Assembly (NCBI GenBank): GCA_030063045.1
Contig: JAQSEB010000022.1
Coordinates: forward strand, 2,233,501 to 2,297,500
DNA from: Pratylenchus scribneri
Taxonomy: Eukaryota; Nematoda; Chromadorea; Rhabditida; Pratylenchidae
Length of the DNA: 64,000 nt
Direction: 5' to 3'
The notes under the pieces were generated by a model. It had not been told where the DNA came from and did no database searches. It was given only the letters and a program-made list of their open reading frames with translations. A program made the translations under genes and the position numbers. Positions within the stretch are counted from its first letter, which is position 1; each line of letters starts with the position of its first letter. Positions 12,035 to 23,455 of this stretch are shown one piece after another.

Positions 12035-12509
12035 TTGCTAATCACTGGCAGACAATAATTATTTATTCATAACTAAATTTATGTGTTTTTTTAATAATTT
12101 TAACGTTTTTATATGTATTAAAAATGAAATTAATTTTTTATACGTTTAGAATTTGAGAAAAAAATTTGTTTGTTAAAAAATAAAACAAATGTTTTTTGCT
12201 TTTATTGATTGGTTAAAAAACGTGAAAACAAATGTTTGAGATATATTGTCATTTAATATTAGTAAATTTTTTCCTTTATTGCTCCAAAAGTTTTGTTTCA
12301 CAAACATTGAGATTTTTATAAAATGACCTTTAAATCGCTCCATGTCAACAAAGAAAATTATTTCCAGCCAAATGCACAATTGGCGGCAAAAACAGAATTC
12401 TCATTATGATCCCCAAAATGTTGGTCAGTCTTTTTGACCTTTCAAATTTTATTTTAACTTTTAGGAATACAGGTTCACAAAAAAATAAAGAATTCTATAC
12501 ATAAATTTT
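12035..12509. promoter_or_regulatory. Divergent promoter region between helicase and calponin-like genes (left arm)
   Basis: The 475 bases separate two start codons pointing away from each other, so both promoters must lie here or in upstream exons. The DNA is very AT-rich with long T and A runs. No specific binding motif could be assigned. Confidence 0.45.
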
Positions 12510-13177
12510 ATGGAATTTTCACAATTCTTGGAGGGTCTCGCTCAACAAATTGTTGTTTCCATATCAATGAAATGTGCCCAATTCTGCTTTGGTAAAATTT
12601 GCAAATTGCTTTCAACACAGGTTTAAAAAGAATATTACTAAAAATATTTTATTTTGCAGGCTATTGATAATTATTCAGAGGAAGAGGGCGCACAACTGTT
12701 AGAATGGATCGCGAAGGAATTAAATATGGATTTCTCAACTTTCGGCAAGGCATCAAATTTTGTCCAACAATTAAAGGATGGGATAATTCTATGCAAGTAA
12801 TCGAAATAATTTTAGCTTTCTTTTTTTAATTTTTAAACTATTACAGATTAGCGAATAAATTTGTGCCTGGTTCAATTCCGATTTTTGATGTGAATGCAAA
12901 AACAGCTACATCTATGGCAAAAAACATTGAACTCTTTATAAGTTTTGCTAAGAAATTTAGTATAAAAATGGCATTCAAACCGGCTGATCTGATTGAGTCA
13001 AGGAATTTGGGTCTAGTGTGCAGATCGCTTTATATGTTTGGACTGCAAATCCTGGTAAGCTTTTTTTTTATCAATAATTCGTTATCAATTTCTCAGGTTT
13101 CTTATGGTACGAAAGAGACTATCCAAATGAAAAAGACTGCTGACACCATTCAAATCAATAAGGAATATGAAGAATGA
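12510..13177 (+). CDS. Calponin-homology (transgelin/calponin-like) protein
   Basis: Three introns are removed in frame. The single calponin-homology domain runs from about residue 40 to 150: SEEEGAQLLEWIAKELN, FVQQLKDGIILCKLANKF, VPGSIP and the closing DLIESRNLGLVCRSLYMFG. This arrangement is characteristic of the calponin/transgelin/MP20 family, which binds actin filaments. The protein is short (about 180 residues) and lacks clear C-terminal calponin repeats; it ends in NKEYEE. The copy in the other arm differs by two amino acids (Ser to Gly near AKKF, and Lys to Met near the C-terminus). A muscle or cytoskeletal role is inferred from the family. Confidence 0.85.
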
Positions 13178-13407
13178 AATCTTATGATGGGTGAAATTTG
13201 ACAAGCAGAATGATGAAAAATACCAAAATCTTTTAAATTAATACACAACTTAAAATCTTTGGCAATTTCGAATTTGTCGTAATTCTACATTTGTTTAACA
13301 TTAAATTGAATAAAAACATTTGAGAGATTTCTTTTATTCCGGAAAAATTTAGTTAACAAAATTTGAGAATTTCCTTTCTTCTATTCATGCATCGCTTTCA
13401 AGATTTT

Positions 13408-14382
13408 TCATTTGTGGTGTGCAAAATTTCCTCGCGGATTTCCTCGTCCTTGCTTTGAAGTCGATGGCAAATCATTTGCTTAAAAATTAATTTTAATTTT
13501 CTTTAATATTTTTAACCAAACCATTGGAATCTCCAAAAGAATTTCGAAGAACATTGTAGCGGCCTCCATAAGAAACATTTCGGTTTTGGTAGACTCTGCT
13601 GCGGTTGCCGAAGGTTTTCAGAATTTGTTGCTCAGCCAATTGAGATGGCTGGATGATGTTTGCCGCATTGGTGGTATTTTCGAAGCCATCATTTCCAAAA
13701 TTGGAGTCGTCCGGGGTATCGAAGCCATCATTTCCAAATGTCGAATTGTCCGGGGTTTCGCCATTGAAGAATTTTCGTAGGCGTTCTTGTCCAGTTCCTT
13801 CAAGTTCGCAATTATCAATTGGACGTGCATCTTAAATTAATTAATTTATTTTATGATTTTTACTCTAATTTTTAATATGTATTCTCTAGATTAAATATTT
13901 CATATTTATTAATATGGATAATATCCTGGAATTTTTTTTAGCTTGTCCTTAACCTTGTCCTCCCTGATTTGTATCATCGCCACCACCGAACGAAGAATTC
14001 CCATTTGGAACGAGATTGGTCACATTTTTGCCAAATCCATCAGTAGGGGACGAATCATTCAACTGAAAGATAAATATATATTAATTTAAATATAAGATGT
14101 TTGTTTTAAACGTTTTGAGCGATAAGTGGTTCGGCATCTCTGACTTCTTCGTCGACCTCCATTTTTTCCGGGGTTTTGCCAACTATATCGGCATTTGCAT
14201 TCTCATCCACATCCATTTTTTCAGGTGAAGCACACATCGTTTGGTCTTAATATGCTTATTTTAGATTTTTAAAATATAGATTTAAACTAACTTGGAATGC
14301 ATGCGCGCATAAATTTTCCAAAAGAATTAAGGATACTGAAACCGAAGGTTTCAGTAGTTTTGCCAAGTTCGTCGTTTTCCAT
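13408..14382 (-). CDS. FG/GN-rich low-complexity protein, tandem copy B
   Basis: The start at 14382 begins MENDELGKT, the same N-terminus as its neighbour. The sequence continues with a conserved helix-like segment (FGFSILNSFGKFMRACIP), an acidic linker, GFGKNVTNLVPNGNSS, and repeated FGNDGF units (three visible), then a short RG-rich end (GRGNPRGNF). The FG and RG content resembles intrinsically disordered proteins such as nucleoporins or the N-termini of Vasa/GLH germ-granule helicases, but no catalytic domain is present. It is a shortened paralogue of the gene at 14605-16186 in the same orientation, 222 bases away. Function is unknown; condensate or RNA association is inference. Confidence 0.7.
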
Positions 14383-14604
14383 TGAATTAATAAGCACAAG
14401 TCAGATTTCTAAATTCCTTGAATTAATGAATAGTCAAAATAAAAAAAAAATATTATTTACATTTCCAATAAATAAGGATATAAGTTAAACGGATTTTAAT
14501 TTTTAAGATTTCTTTATTCATCAAAATTAAAGTCAAAAATTTGAGTAACAGATTTGACTTTGTTTTTCCATCTTTTTAGGAATTCCTCTTTTCTTTAGAA
14601 TTCT

Positions 14605-16186
14605 TCAGTCATTCTTCCTTCCAAATCCGCCACGATTTTCACGTTTGCTGAAGTCTTTTCCTGAACATCCTTCGCTTCCTTGGCTGGGTTGTGAGGTCGA
14701 AGGACGGTCGCTATCTTAATATTAGAATGTAAATTTTATTTGGATCGTATAAAATTTTATTTGATATTTTTTTATAATTTTTATCTATACCAGATTTCTT
14801 GATATTGTTCCAGAATGAACGTGGCATTTGCATTTTCCCCCCTCCACAAAGATAGGGAAAATTGAATCGCTCATATAGATCTTTATTTCTTGGGTCGTTA
14901 CCAAAACCTCCTCGTGTTGCTCGTCCCTGATTTGAAGTTGATGGCAATTCATTTGCTTAAAAATTAATTTTAATTTTCTTTAATATTTTTAACCAAACCA
15001 TTGAAACTTGCCTCTTTGTGCCCATTTAGAGCGACCCCAGGAAGAATTGTTATTTTGATTGCCATCATTGCGACCTCCAAAAGAATTTCGAAAACCAATA
15101 GGGCGGCCTCGATAAGAATTCTCGTGTTGTGGTTGAATGACATTGGCCCCATTGGTGACATTTTCGAGGCCATCATTTCCAAATCCATCATTTCCAAATC
15201 CATCATCCACAAAGCCATCATTTCCAAAGGTCGAGTTGTCCGGGGTTTCGCCATTGAAAAATTTTCGAAGTCGTTCTTTTTGAGTTGGCCCCCAATTATC
15301 AATTGGACGTGAATCTTAAATTAATTAATTAATTTTATGATTTTTACTATAGTTTATTAATATGTATTCTCTAGATTAAATATTTTATATTTATTAGTAT
15401 GGGTATTTTCCCGGGAATTTTTTTGCTTATCCTTAACCTTGTCCTGCCTGATTTATAACATCGCCACCAGCGAGCGAAGAATTACCATTGGGAACGAGAT
15501 TGGTCACATCTCGGCCGAATCCATCAGTCCGGGACGAAACATTCAACTGGAAAATGAAAATATGTTTATATAGTTTTAATTTTTACATTTTGTTCGATGA
15601 CTGGTTGAGATTCAACCAGAGCTTTCGGCAGTTCATTGAGCGAGATTTGGCCAACCAGAGCATTCGGCGGTTCATTCAGCGAGATTTGGCCAATGGGCTG
15701 AGGCAATACTTCAACTACGAAATGCGATGTCTCTAAAAATTTAGAATTTGTTATGTTTCTAAATCAAAAACTAACCATTAGAATTCAGAGATTCAAAATT
15801 CGGTCCAAATGCAGCAATAGAGTTGGAGCACATCCCTTGATCAAATTCTAATAAATTATGAATACTAATTTAGTTAATATATTTTTAAACCTTTCGAAGT
15901 CGCAGATTTTGTAGGAGAATTTTCTAGGACAGATTTAAATGCCTCAGCTTTTTCTTCTGCATCGACCTCCATTTTTGCCGATGTCTTGCCAACTATATCA
16001 CCATTCACATTCTCATCCATTTTTTCCGGTGAAGCACGCATTGTTTGACCTTTATAGGCTTATTTTAAATTTTTAAAATATAGATTTAAACTAACTTGGA
16101 ATGCATGAGCGCATAAATTTTCCAAAAGAATTAAGGATGCTGAAACCGAAGGTGTCAATTGTTTTGCCAAGTTCGTCGTTTTCCAT
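14605..16186 (-). CDS. FG/GN-rich low-complexity protein, tandem copy A
   Basis: The start is at 16186 (MENDELGKT). Domains in order are: the shared N-terminal segment FGFSILNSFGKFMRSCIP, an acidic/Lys linker, a twofold internal repeat (GQISLNE.P.ALV, twice), GFGRDVTNLVPNGNSS, FGNDGF repeats, an R/G/N-rich stretch (RGRPIGFRNSFGGRND), and an RG-type C-terminus (RGGFGNDPRN, later ENRGGFGRKND). Its extra exons are absent from copy B. One intron seems to use a GC donor (GCAAGT) because the homologous GT donor would give a stop. It has no enzyme domain, looks disordered, and is probably RNA- or granule-associated; this is inferred from composition only. Confidence 0.7.
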
Positions 16187-16429
16187 TACTTTGAGTCAAA
16201 AGTAGTAAAAGTCAGATTTGTAAAATCCTGTGAAAATAAATTAATTAATAGAGAAAATTACAAAATATTTTTTATTGTATTTTTACAAGTATTGAATTCT
16301 CAAAAATTTATGAATCAAAGATTTTATCATAAAGAATACAAGTTTTAGAATGGAAACAAAGAATTCTTGTATATAGTAAATGATGTGGAATTAAATTGGA
16401 ACTGGTTTTGAAGATGTAAAGATAAAAAA

Positions 16430-17857
16430 TCATTCTGAATTGACAAAGAAGTTGGTTTCAAAAACGGTTCCATGCTCATTGGCATTCCTTTCGTAGATGG
16501 TCAAACATGGATAAGTCCGTCTAGGGCAATCGAGAATTTGGCCTTAATTAGTGATGTTATTTTAAATTTATTTAAACGAAATCTTACCAATAAGAATTCC
16601 ATTTTTGACAATTTTGGCAATTTGCTTGAGAGGATTTATCGAAATTGCAATTGTGTCATCTTTTCCGAAAACCAGCTGAGAATTATTCATTTTTTGAATT
16701 CTGCGAGAAAACCGCCCGTCTGTCGTCAGAAAAACATAGCCTTTTTCTTGACATATGGGAACATTACATATGTATTGCGGTTTTTCTAGAATTGAGAAGC
16801 CAATACAACTAAAAAGTATAATAAATTTTCCTAGATATTTTTTGAACCATACAAATAGCCATAGCGATGCGATGGAGGTTGCACTATTCGCAGAATTCTT
16901 ATTGAAATGCCAAAGAATTTGTCGAGCATCGGGACTGGGATTAATGGCCGCAGATTTATGCACCGATCATATTGGGGACCTTTAATGTTGTTAGAAATAA
17001 GATTTTTATATGAATGAAAACCTAGGAAAGACCAACGATTCCCAACTCGGCGCCGATCCTTGAAAGTTGGGAACTCGTCATCCCAATCGCCAGTAAAATC
17101 TGCCTGCAGTTGATTTTCGAGCCACATTGGGTTGCTCTTAATTTTAAATTAATTTTAATAAAAATAATTTAAAAAACCAATTTTTCGAGTTCGTATCGAG
17201 CCTGTTCTTGTAAATCTGGACGCCAATACATTTTTGGCGTCAAATTCGCCAAATCATAATAGTCCAAATTTGACACAATTCTTGCATAGATTTCACGGCT
17301 TAGAATTGGACGTGTTGTCGATTTTAAAAGGGAATTTGTCTCCTCCATTTTGGTAAGAAATTGTTGGCATATTTCTGAATATAAAATTTAATGAATTTAT
17401 CTAATTTAAATTAATACCAATGTATTTGTTTCCCAATTCCTTGTCCTTATTAGGAACATCATTCGAAATTGGTGGTTTTGTTTTTTGCAAAAATGCATTA
17501 GTTTGGTTCATCTTCGCGAGAAATTGTTGGCAGATTTCTAAATGTTTTATCAAAATTAATAATCTTGATTATAATTAAATTAATACCATTGTATTTGTGT
17601 GCCATTCCTTCATTCTTCCTTGGATTATCATCGGTTAGCTTAGAATTCGACTGGTTAACTTAAATTTTTAAGATAATAATATTAAAAGTAAGCACATTTA
17701 CCCATGGAAACAGGACAGGAATTTATGGCAAAATTGGTGGTTCCATATGTTTTTGAAGCATTATTTGCAATAACGGATTGTACGAAGAATTCAACTTGTT
17801 CAGCTAATTCGAATAATGCGTTTACCATGCTTTGCAATTTAATATCAAATTGAAAAT
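16430..17857 (-). CDS. F-box-like/SPRY-like protein with duplicated EICQQFL exon
   Basis: The start codon is unresolved: the first exon after an acceptor begins at 17857 and the first in-frame ATG is at 17828. Two consecutive exons begin almost identically (EICQQFLAKM and EICQQFLTKM), a clear exon duplication. An F-box-like segment follows (RPILSREIYARIVSNLDYYDLANL). The C-terminal half has a SPRY-like pattern: FGKDDTIAISIN, KNGILIG, YPCLTIYE and GTVFETNFF. F-box plus SPRY would suggest a substrate adaptor of an SCF ubiquitin ligase, but both assignments are weak. A full paralogue lies in the spacer at 19563-20781. It is divergently arranged with the helicase-lobe gene. Confidence 0.65.
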
Positions 17858-18329
17858 CTGTAAAAAAATTTTTAATTACTTGTTTGCATACCAAATTTTG
17901 TTTTTAATAAAGAAGATAAACAAGTTTCTATGTTTTCGTTTTAGCATTAAAAATTCGTAGATTTTTAATTTTCACCCATAAATATTAACAGAGATCAAAT
18001 AACTAATAAGTCTAGTAATTAGGTCAACTATCATTAAATTCAACTTAAGAGGAGTCATCGTTAAAATTTATACCCCAAATAATAATAATTAAGCAAAGCA
18101 TATTTTTATCATCCACCATTCCCAGATTATTTTTTCAATTAAAAATAATATTTTGCCTAAAGAAATGTTTCCTTTTTTAATCACTGAATGAAAAATTTTT
18201 GATAAAATTTCCTTACACCTGAACTTATCTTTTATGTTAGAAAATGATATTAAAATTCCGTAACAGTGAATTTGATAATTACAGATTTTTTTTTAAGATA
18301 ATTCTACAAAATAATCACATAAATAAACA
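17858..18329. promoter_or_regulatory. Divergent intergenic region (left arm)
   Basis: This 472-base AT-rich gap lies between the 5' ends of the F-box/SPRY-like gene (minus) and the DEAD-box-lobe gene (plus). It must hold both promoters and possibly a 5' exon of the F-box-like gene; a gtatgc donor sits near 17892. No motif is identified. Confidence 0.4.
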
Positions 18330-19063
18330 ATGAGTGGAAATTCTAAACCGACATTTATTTTTCATCAAGTTGAACCAGAAAACAAACCAGAACTTCTAGT
18401 GGATTTGATCACCCAACAACATGCGATCTACAATTGTATCAATCGTCCGTAGTTATATATATTAAAAGAATTATAATTTTCTATTAATTTAGCATCCCAT
18501 TCTAAGTTTCTTCGAATGGTCGTTCTGGTTGAGAATTCATCAGATGCTTCAAAACTTGCATTGTTTTTGTGCAAGAAAGGTTTTAAAGCAGGATTTGTTC
18601 ATTTGTGAATTTATAAAAAATTAAAAATTTGTAAAATATTTATTATTTTTAGTGGAAATACTGATTCGGAAATTGAAGCAACCCATGGAAAAATACGAAA
18701 GGGTGAAATCAACGTGATTATTGGTACTGAAATCCTATGCATGACCAAAATTGAGGAGCTAAAGATGGTAAAGACTAATTATAATCTTAAGTATAAATCT
18801 TATTATAGGTCGTCTTATACGATATGCCGAAGGATTATAAATCATTAAGCATTCGTTTTGGAATGGATGGAGAATTGAAAGCTAATATCATAACTTGTTT
18901 TTTGGATAAAGAAGCAGATGATGAGATAAGCAAGCTAATAATCGAGGTGCAACTCTGTATTATAAAAAATATTATTCAATTATAAACTAATTTCCAGAAA
19001 GCCCAAAAAGTCAAGGTCAATGATAAACATTTCTGGAAAAATTTCTGGCAAGAACAACAATGA
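18330..19063 (+). CDS. Degenerate DEAD-box helicase C-terminal lobe protein
   Basis: Four short introns are removed in frame, giving about 165 residues. The protein aligns with RecA-like domain 2 of DEAD-box helicases: MVVLVENSSDASKLALFLCK (motif IV region), GFKAGFVHFGNTDSE, ATHGKIRKGEINVIIGTEI (motif V region), VVLYDMPKDY, then a final helix with KAQKV and FW. The domain-1 motifs (Walker A, DEAD) are absent. Motif VI, normally HRIGRTGR, reads SIRFGMDGE, so the arginine fingers are gone. It cannot be an ATPase by itself and may be a regulatory or decoy lobe derived from a Vasa/DDX3-type helicase. The stop codon is only 11 bases from the inner end of the inverted repeat. Confidence 0.75.
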
Positions 19064-19562
19064 CGACTTGAAATAATGAAATGGAAATAACAACTCTAAT
19101 GGAACAAGATATTGATCAATAAATCTCATTTTTTAATATCAAAAATCTTGAACAAAATCATATTTTAAACTCTTTTTGTTGAATAAAACTTTAAATCTAA
19201 AATTGATTAGAATTCGGCTTTATAGATTTAAGTTGAAATTAATAAGATAAATAATGTTAAAAAACCAGATGGCTAAATTAGGCTAATGGATTTTTTTTCG
19301 TATTGCACGAAAACTAGTCTAACTAATCCTTTTTTATTTGTTTTTATTTAACATAAACCCTTTGAATGCTATATGGAATGAAAAAAAATATCATAGAAAT
19401 CAAGTAAGAGAATTATTTATCAAAAAGATTTTGATGGAAAAAAAATTATGATGTATAATGTAAATGAAGAATTCCTGTATCAAAATTGCTTAATTACAAT
19501 TTTCCCTAACAATAAAATTCAACAATATTGTGATTAACAAAAAGCAAAAGAGATTTCTGTAA

Positions 19563-20781
19563 TTAGATTTTGTTTATTTTTTTTCCATACTCATCCTTCA
19601 TTGCTAACATAAAATTTGCTTTCAAATACTGTTGCATGCCCATCTCGATTTATTGCTTCAATTGAAATGCAGGGAAATGCCATTTTTTTGGGAAGAGAAT
19701 ATTTTCTTTCTTCTAAAATAAAGCTCAAAATATTTATTATTATTAATTAAAAAATTACCTATAAGATTTCCATTTCTCCGAATCCTCGCTATGCTTTTAA
19801 TCAGATTAATTGCAAGTGTCATTCTATCTCCCACTGTGAAAGATTTATCCGGGATAAGTTTCATGGATGAAAGGGTTCTTCCACTATTTCCATTATTCAT
19901 CAAAGCTTTGCAAGTTACTTGATGATAGATTGGAACATTCCAGAAAAACCGATCACTATGACCAAATCCAATGGCACTGAAAATTACAAAAAAAGCTATT
20001 AGATTTCAGAATAAAAATTAGAAAACTCACACAAATCCCAATGAGAGAATTCTATGAAATTCGATATCAACACAAAAAAAAATATCGAATTTAGGCACAG
20101 CATGAAGTGAACGAAGATTTATGCATAAAGAATTATGTAGACCTTTACAAGCTTTTGAAATTATATAGAATATTATAAATGTAAAACCTTCGAATGACCA
20201 AAGATTTCCCTGACATGTCGGTGTACCATTCGGATCATGTTGAATTGGGCAATTCCATTGATTTTCTTTCCAAATTGAAATTTTCTAAATAAAGATGTGA
20301 AATAAAATTAATAAATTAGAAATACCAATTTGTCAAGATCGATTTGGGCTTGTGCTTGCAAAACTGGTAGCAAATTCATTTTAGGGGTTAAATCCAATAA
20401 TTCATAGTATGACAGGTGTGAAACAATCTGTGCATAAATTGGAGCATCCAAAATGGGCAACGTTGTAGACTTGAGATTTCTGATTGTCAATTCCATTTGA
20501 TCCAGAAAATATTTGCATATTTCTAAAAATTTTAAAAAATACAATTATAAAAGAATACAAAAAACTACCAATGTATTTGGCGACTAAATCAGCTTTCTTT
20601 TGCTGATGCATTGTGATAATGGCCTGACAATTAATTGTGCCATCATCAATTGAGTTCACTAGAATTAGATCGGAAAAAATTTTTTTAATAAAAAATAAAA
20701 ACCATCGGCAGATTCAATAGAAATCTTTGATTCCTGTTCAGACTTAAAGTGTTGTTCTTCATTTTGAGTATGATTTTCCAT
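19563..20781 (-). CDS. F-box-like/SPRY-like protein, spacer paralogue
   Basis: It starts at 20781 (MENHTQNEEQ). It parallels the arm gene exon by exon: EICKYFLDQM (single copy here), LPILDAPIYAQIVSHLSYYE and LLDLTPKM (F-box-like), GNLWSFEGLH, CINLRSLHAVPKFD, GFVAIGFGHSDRFFW, FTVGDRMTLAINL, RRNGNLI, and FPCISIEAINRDGHATVFES. The last four blocks follow the usual SPRY order (GD turn, NG turn, P-x-[ILV]-S strand, final F). Its similarity to the arm gene is moderate, so it is an older tandem duplicate that was left out of the inverted repeat. A ubiquitin-ligase adaptor role is only a guess. Confidence 0.65.
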
Positions 20782-21210
20782 GATGTATAGAATAGATATT
20801 CAATCAATTTGATGTTGGAAAAAAAAATCTATAAATTCTCGATATAAAAATTAATAATAAAATTAATTAAATATTAAATAAAAAAGAGCAAATTAAATGA
20901 GAATGAAATTAAAAATGGACTTTTTTTTACACGTCATCAAAAAATAAATTTTTTGTTAAAAATGACTATTTATCCAATTATTTGGGATATAAAAAAGCAG
21001 CCGGCAGCCGCTAAAACAGAAATCTAGAAATTAAGAGAAGCATTAAAAATAGAAAAAACAACCAAAATTATTTACTTAGAAAACGTCGAACATATAAATA
21101 ATAACCAATTTATTTTACATTTAGAATAAGTTAAGAATTCTAAACTAAAAGTTCAATAAGAATTTACAAATTAAAAATATTATTGCAGATAATAATTCTA
21201 AATCCCAATT
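20782..21210. promoter_or_regulatory. Divergent intergenic region in the spacer
   Basis: This lies between the start codons of the F-box/SPRY-like paralogue (minus) and coiled-coil gene 1 (plus). An acceptor (tattgcag) at 21181-21188 probably marks a spliced or trans-spliced 5' UTR of the latter. Otherwise it is AT-rich with nothing recognisable. Confidence 0.45.
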
Positions 21211-23218
21211 ATGGATAAGTTGGTATTAGATTTTAAAATTGCATCTGCTATTGAATTTCTTGAACAAATGTCAAAAAAGGAAATCTTCAGTTTTGAAGAA
21301 GTTGTGGAACTTGTTAGCTCTACAATTATACTTCTGGAACAATTTCCATCTCTAATTGATGATATGAATGCAAAGCAATCAGCAAAGGTGTTTCATTTGC
21401 GATTGAGTCAAGCACGAGACAATCTTATGAAACAAATTGCTGACCGCGGTGAAATAAAAGGAATCGTAGATTGGTTGTTACCAATGATCAAAGCGGTTTG
21501 TTTTTAATTTTAATTCTATAAAACTGGAGTAATTTAAGGTCGAGGAACTCTTTATTGAAGCCAAGACCATTGTTGACTCAAAATCGAAATCTCAGCAAAA
21601 CGTCGTTATTGGACAGGTTTATTTTGTAAAAATAAATAAAAAAAAACAATAAATAATTAAAGGAAAAGGCAACAATGCCAAATGGAACTGTTTCGTCAAC
21701 AATGTCAACATCTGAAAATGGCAATCAAGTTGTGGTGAATTCCATGAAAAACTCTTCTGAAACGGAAATCTCATCTCAACAAGTTACTAATTATAAAAAT
21801 AAACCGAACTAAAAATCGAAATTTATAGCCATTGGGAACTCTGCAAAACTCTCTTATGGTCACTGGAAATCTGGTCGAAAGTTCAGCAAATGAGAAGACT
21901 AAAGAACAAGCAGAAATAGCTTTGAATCAAGTTAGTAATGTAAAATAAAATCCAATTTTATAATTTTGTTTAAAGGAAACCATCAATAAATCTGGACGAG
22001 CCAATGAGTTTATTGCGGAGCAACCTTCCAATAATTCCGATGTTGACAAACAACAAGGCGGTGAAGAAGTTTCGCCAGAAGTTGTGCCTCCAAAAAAGGT
22101 GAGAAATTTGAATTCAAGTTTTTGATTTAAATAAACAATATTCAGATTTCAATACAAAGTGCACAAGATGAAGGCCAAATTACAAACAAATCTGAGGTTG
22201 ACAACACAATGCAAGCTGAACAAATTTGCAAGAAGGTTAATTTGATTATCATTCAAAAAATATAAATCTATATATAGGATGGAAATATTGGCGGTTTTGT
22301 TCAAGCAGAAACCAAAATTCAATCGAATGTTGTAACTGTGGACAAAATTAGCGAGGAAAAGGAGGTTTTTTTTTAAAAAAAATAAGTTAGAAATGCAAAC
22401 TAATTTACTTTTTCTAAGAATGAAGACCCAACTCAAAATGAAGAGAATGGTTTAAAGAATATTATGGTGCCAGAAATCTTAAAAGATTTAATGGACGAGG
22501 AAGCAGAATGGCAGAAAAAGGTTTAAAGTATATGAGTAAATAAAAAAAGTTGTTTTTTAAAAAAGGTGAATGAAATGCGCAAAACTTTGTTTTTTGCACA
22601 GTATGAGGAAAAGGAGGCTGAAAAGCAAAAGAAGGAATATGAAAAATTGCTTGAGAAAAAAAAGGAAGAGGTAAAGTGTTTTTTAATTAAATCTGAAAAA
22701 ATCTAAACTTAAGTTTGAAAAATCGAAAGAAGAACTTGAAACTGCCAAGACCAAAATGGTGGAGGCCAAAAAAGAATGTGATTCGTGGGAAAAGAATGAG
22801 TATGCATGTGTCCAAGTGCAAGGCTTTCCTCTTCATTTATTCCATCGTCCAGAATTAAGCTATGCCGAAATCGACGACAAAATCTTTCGTTGGATTGAAA
22901 GTCTTGAATTGAGGGATGCACATATTCCAGAAAATTGTCTCAGTTTGGACTGTATGTTTTACAATTAATTAAACGGCTAATTTTTATCCTATCCTAGATA
23001 TAAAAGTCTGCACCGTATTCGAAGACATGAACAAACCTTCCAACAATGTGACAGAAAACTCTACAACGCAAGTTTTTCTTTACTTCATACACAAAGAAAA
23101 TGCCATCAAATTCTCCGACCACATCAACAACAAACCGGTAACAATCGACCGATACAACGTTCATTTGCGAAGTCAAATTGCACCATACGTGCCGGATAGA
23201 GATCAATTTACTCGTTGA
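21211..23218 (+). CDS. Coiled-coil protein with RRM/UHM-like C-terminus, copy 1
   Basis: About eleven exons splice in frame. An N-terminal helical domain (about 95 residues: FEEVVELVSSTIILLEQFPS) is followed by a long Ser/Asn/Gln/Glu-rich disordered linker and a charged coiled coil (QYEEKEAEKQKKEYEKLLEK). After a segment with VQGFPLHLFHRPELSY, the C-terminus looks like the second half of an RRM or UHM fold: TQVFLYFIHKENAIKFSDHI, NKPVTIDRYNVHLR. The same order (helical N-terminus, coiled coil, half-RRM) recurs in the next gene, so the two are paralogues. RNA or protein binding through the RRM-like end is inference; I do not recognise the family. Confidence 0.65.
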
Positions 23219-23455
23219 ATAAAAGAAGAAGAAAGAAAAGAATTATTTAAAACCAAATAATTCAAATTTGACATGAATCGATAAAAACAAGGAAAAATCA
23301 TAAGACTTTGAATAAATCTTGTTGACCTGTAATACAATTTATTTTCATGTTTTTCAACATTATTTTTCATATCTTTTTTATTATATTATAATGCTAATTA
23401 ATTTATACAAATTTTTACAGAAGGAATTCAATTTCATATTGCAAACAGTTCAAAG

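Larger units (their letters stand above)
1..19074. repeat. Left arm of a giant near-perfect inverted repeat
   Basis: Every position x pairs with position 44239-x on the opposite strand. The pairing holds for all nine genes in the arm and for the intergenic DNA, with no insertion or deletion, because the coordinate sum never changes. The inner end is at 19074: the shared text gacttgaaat is followed by aatga here and by tagat in the other arm. The outer end is not visible, because base 1 still pairs with 44238. I found six base differences by comparing the predicted proteins, so identity is very high. It could be a real palindrome kept uniform by gene conversion, a very recent inverted duplication, or an assembly join of two haplotypes. 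Confidence 0.97.

Noticed and set aside
12173..12379. 68-residue minus-strand frame in the divergent promoter
   Set aside because: It is AT-rich chance coding without a motif, lying upstream of the helicase start and out of its splice chain.
22149..22436. 95-residue minus-strand hydrophobic frame within coiled-coil gene 1
   Set aside because: It is antisense to spliced Glu/Gln-rich exons and introns, and its Leu/Phe richness is a by-product of that.
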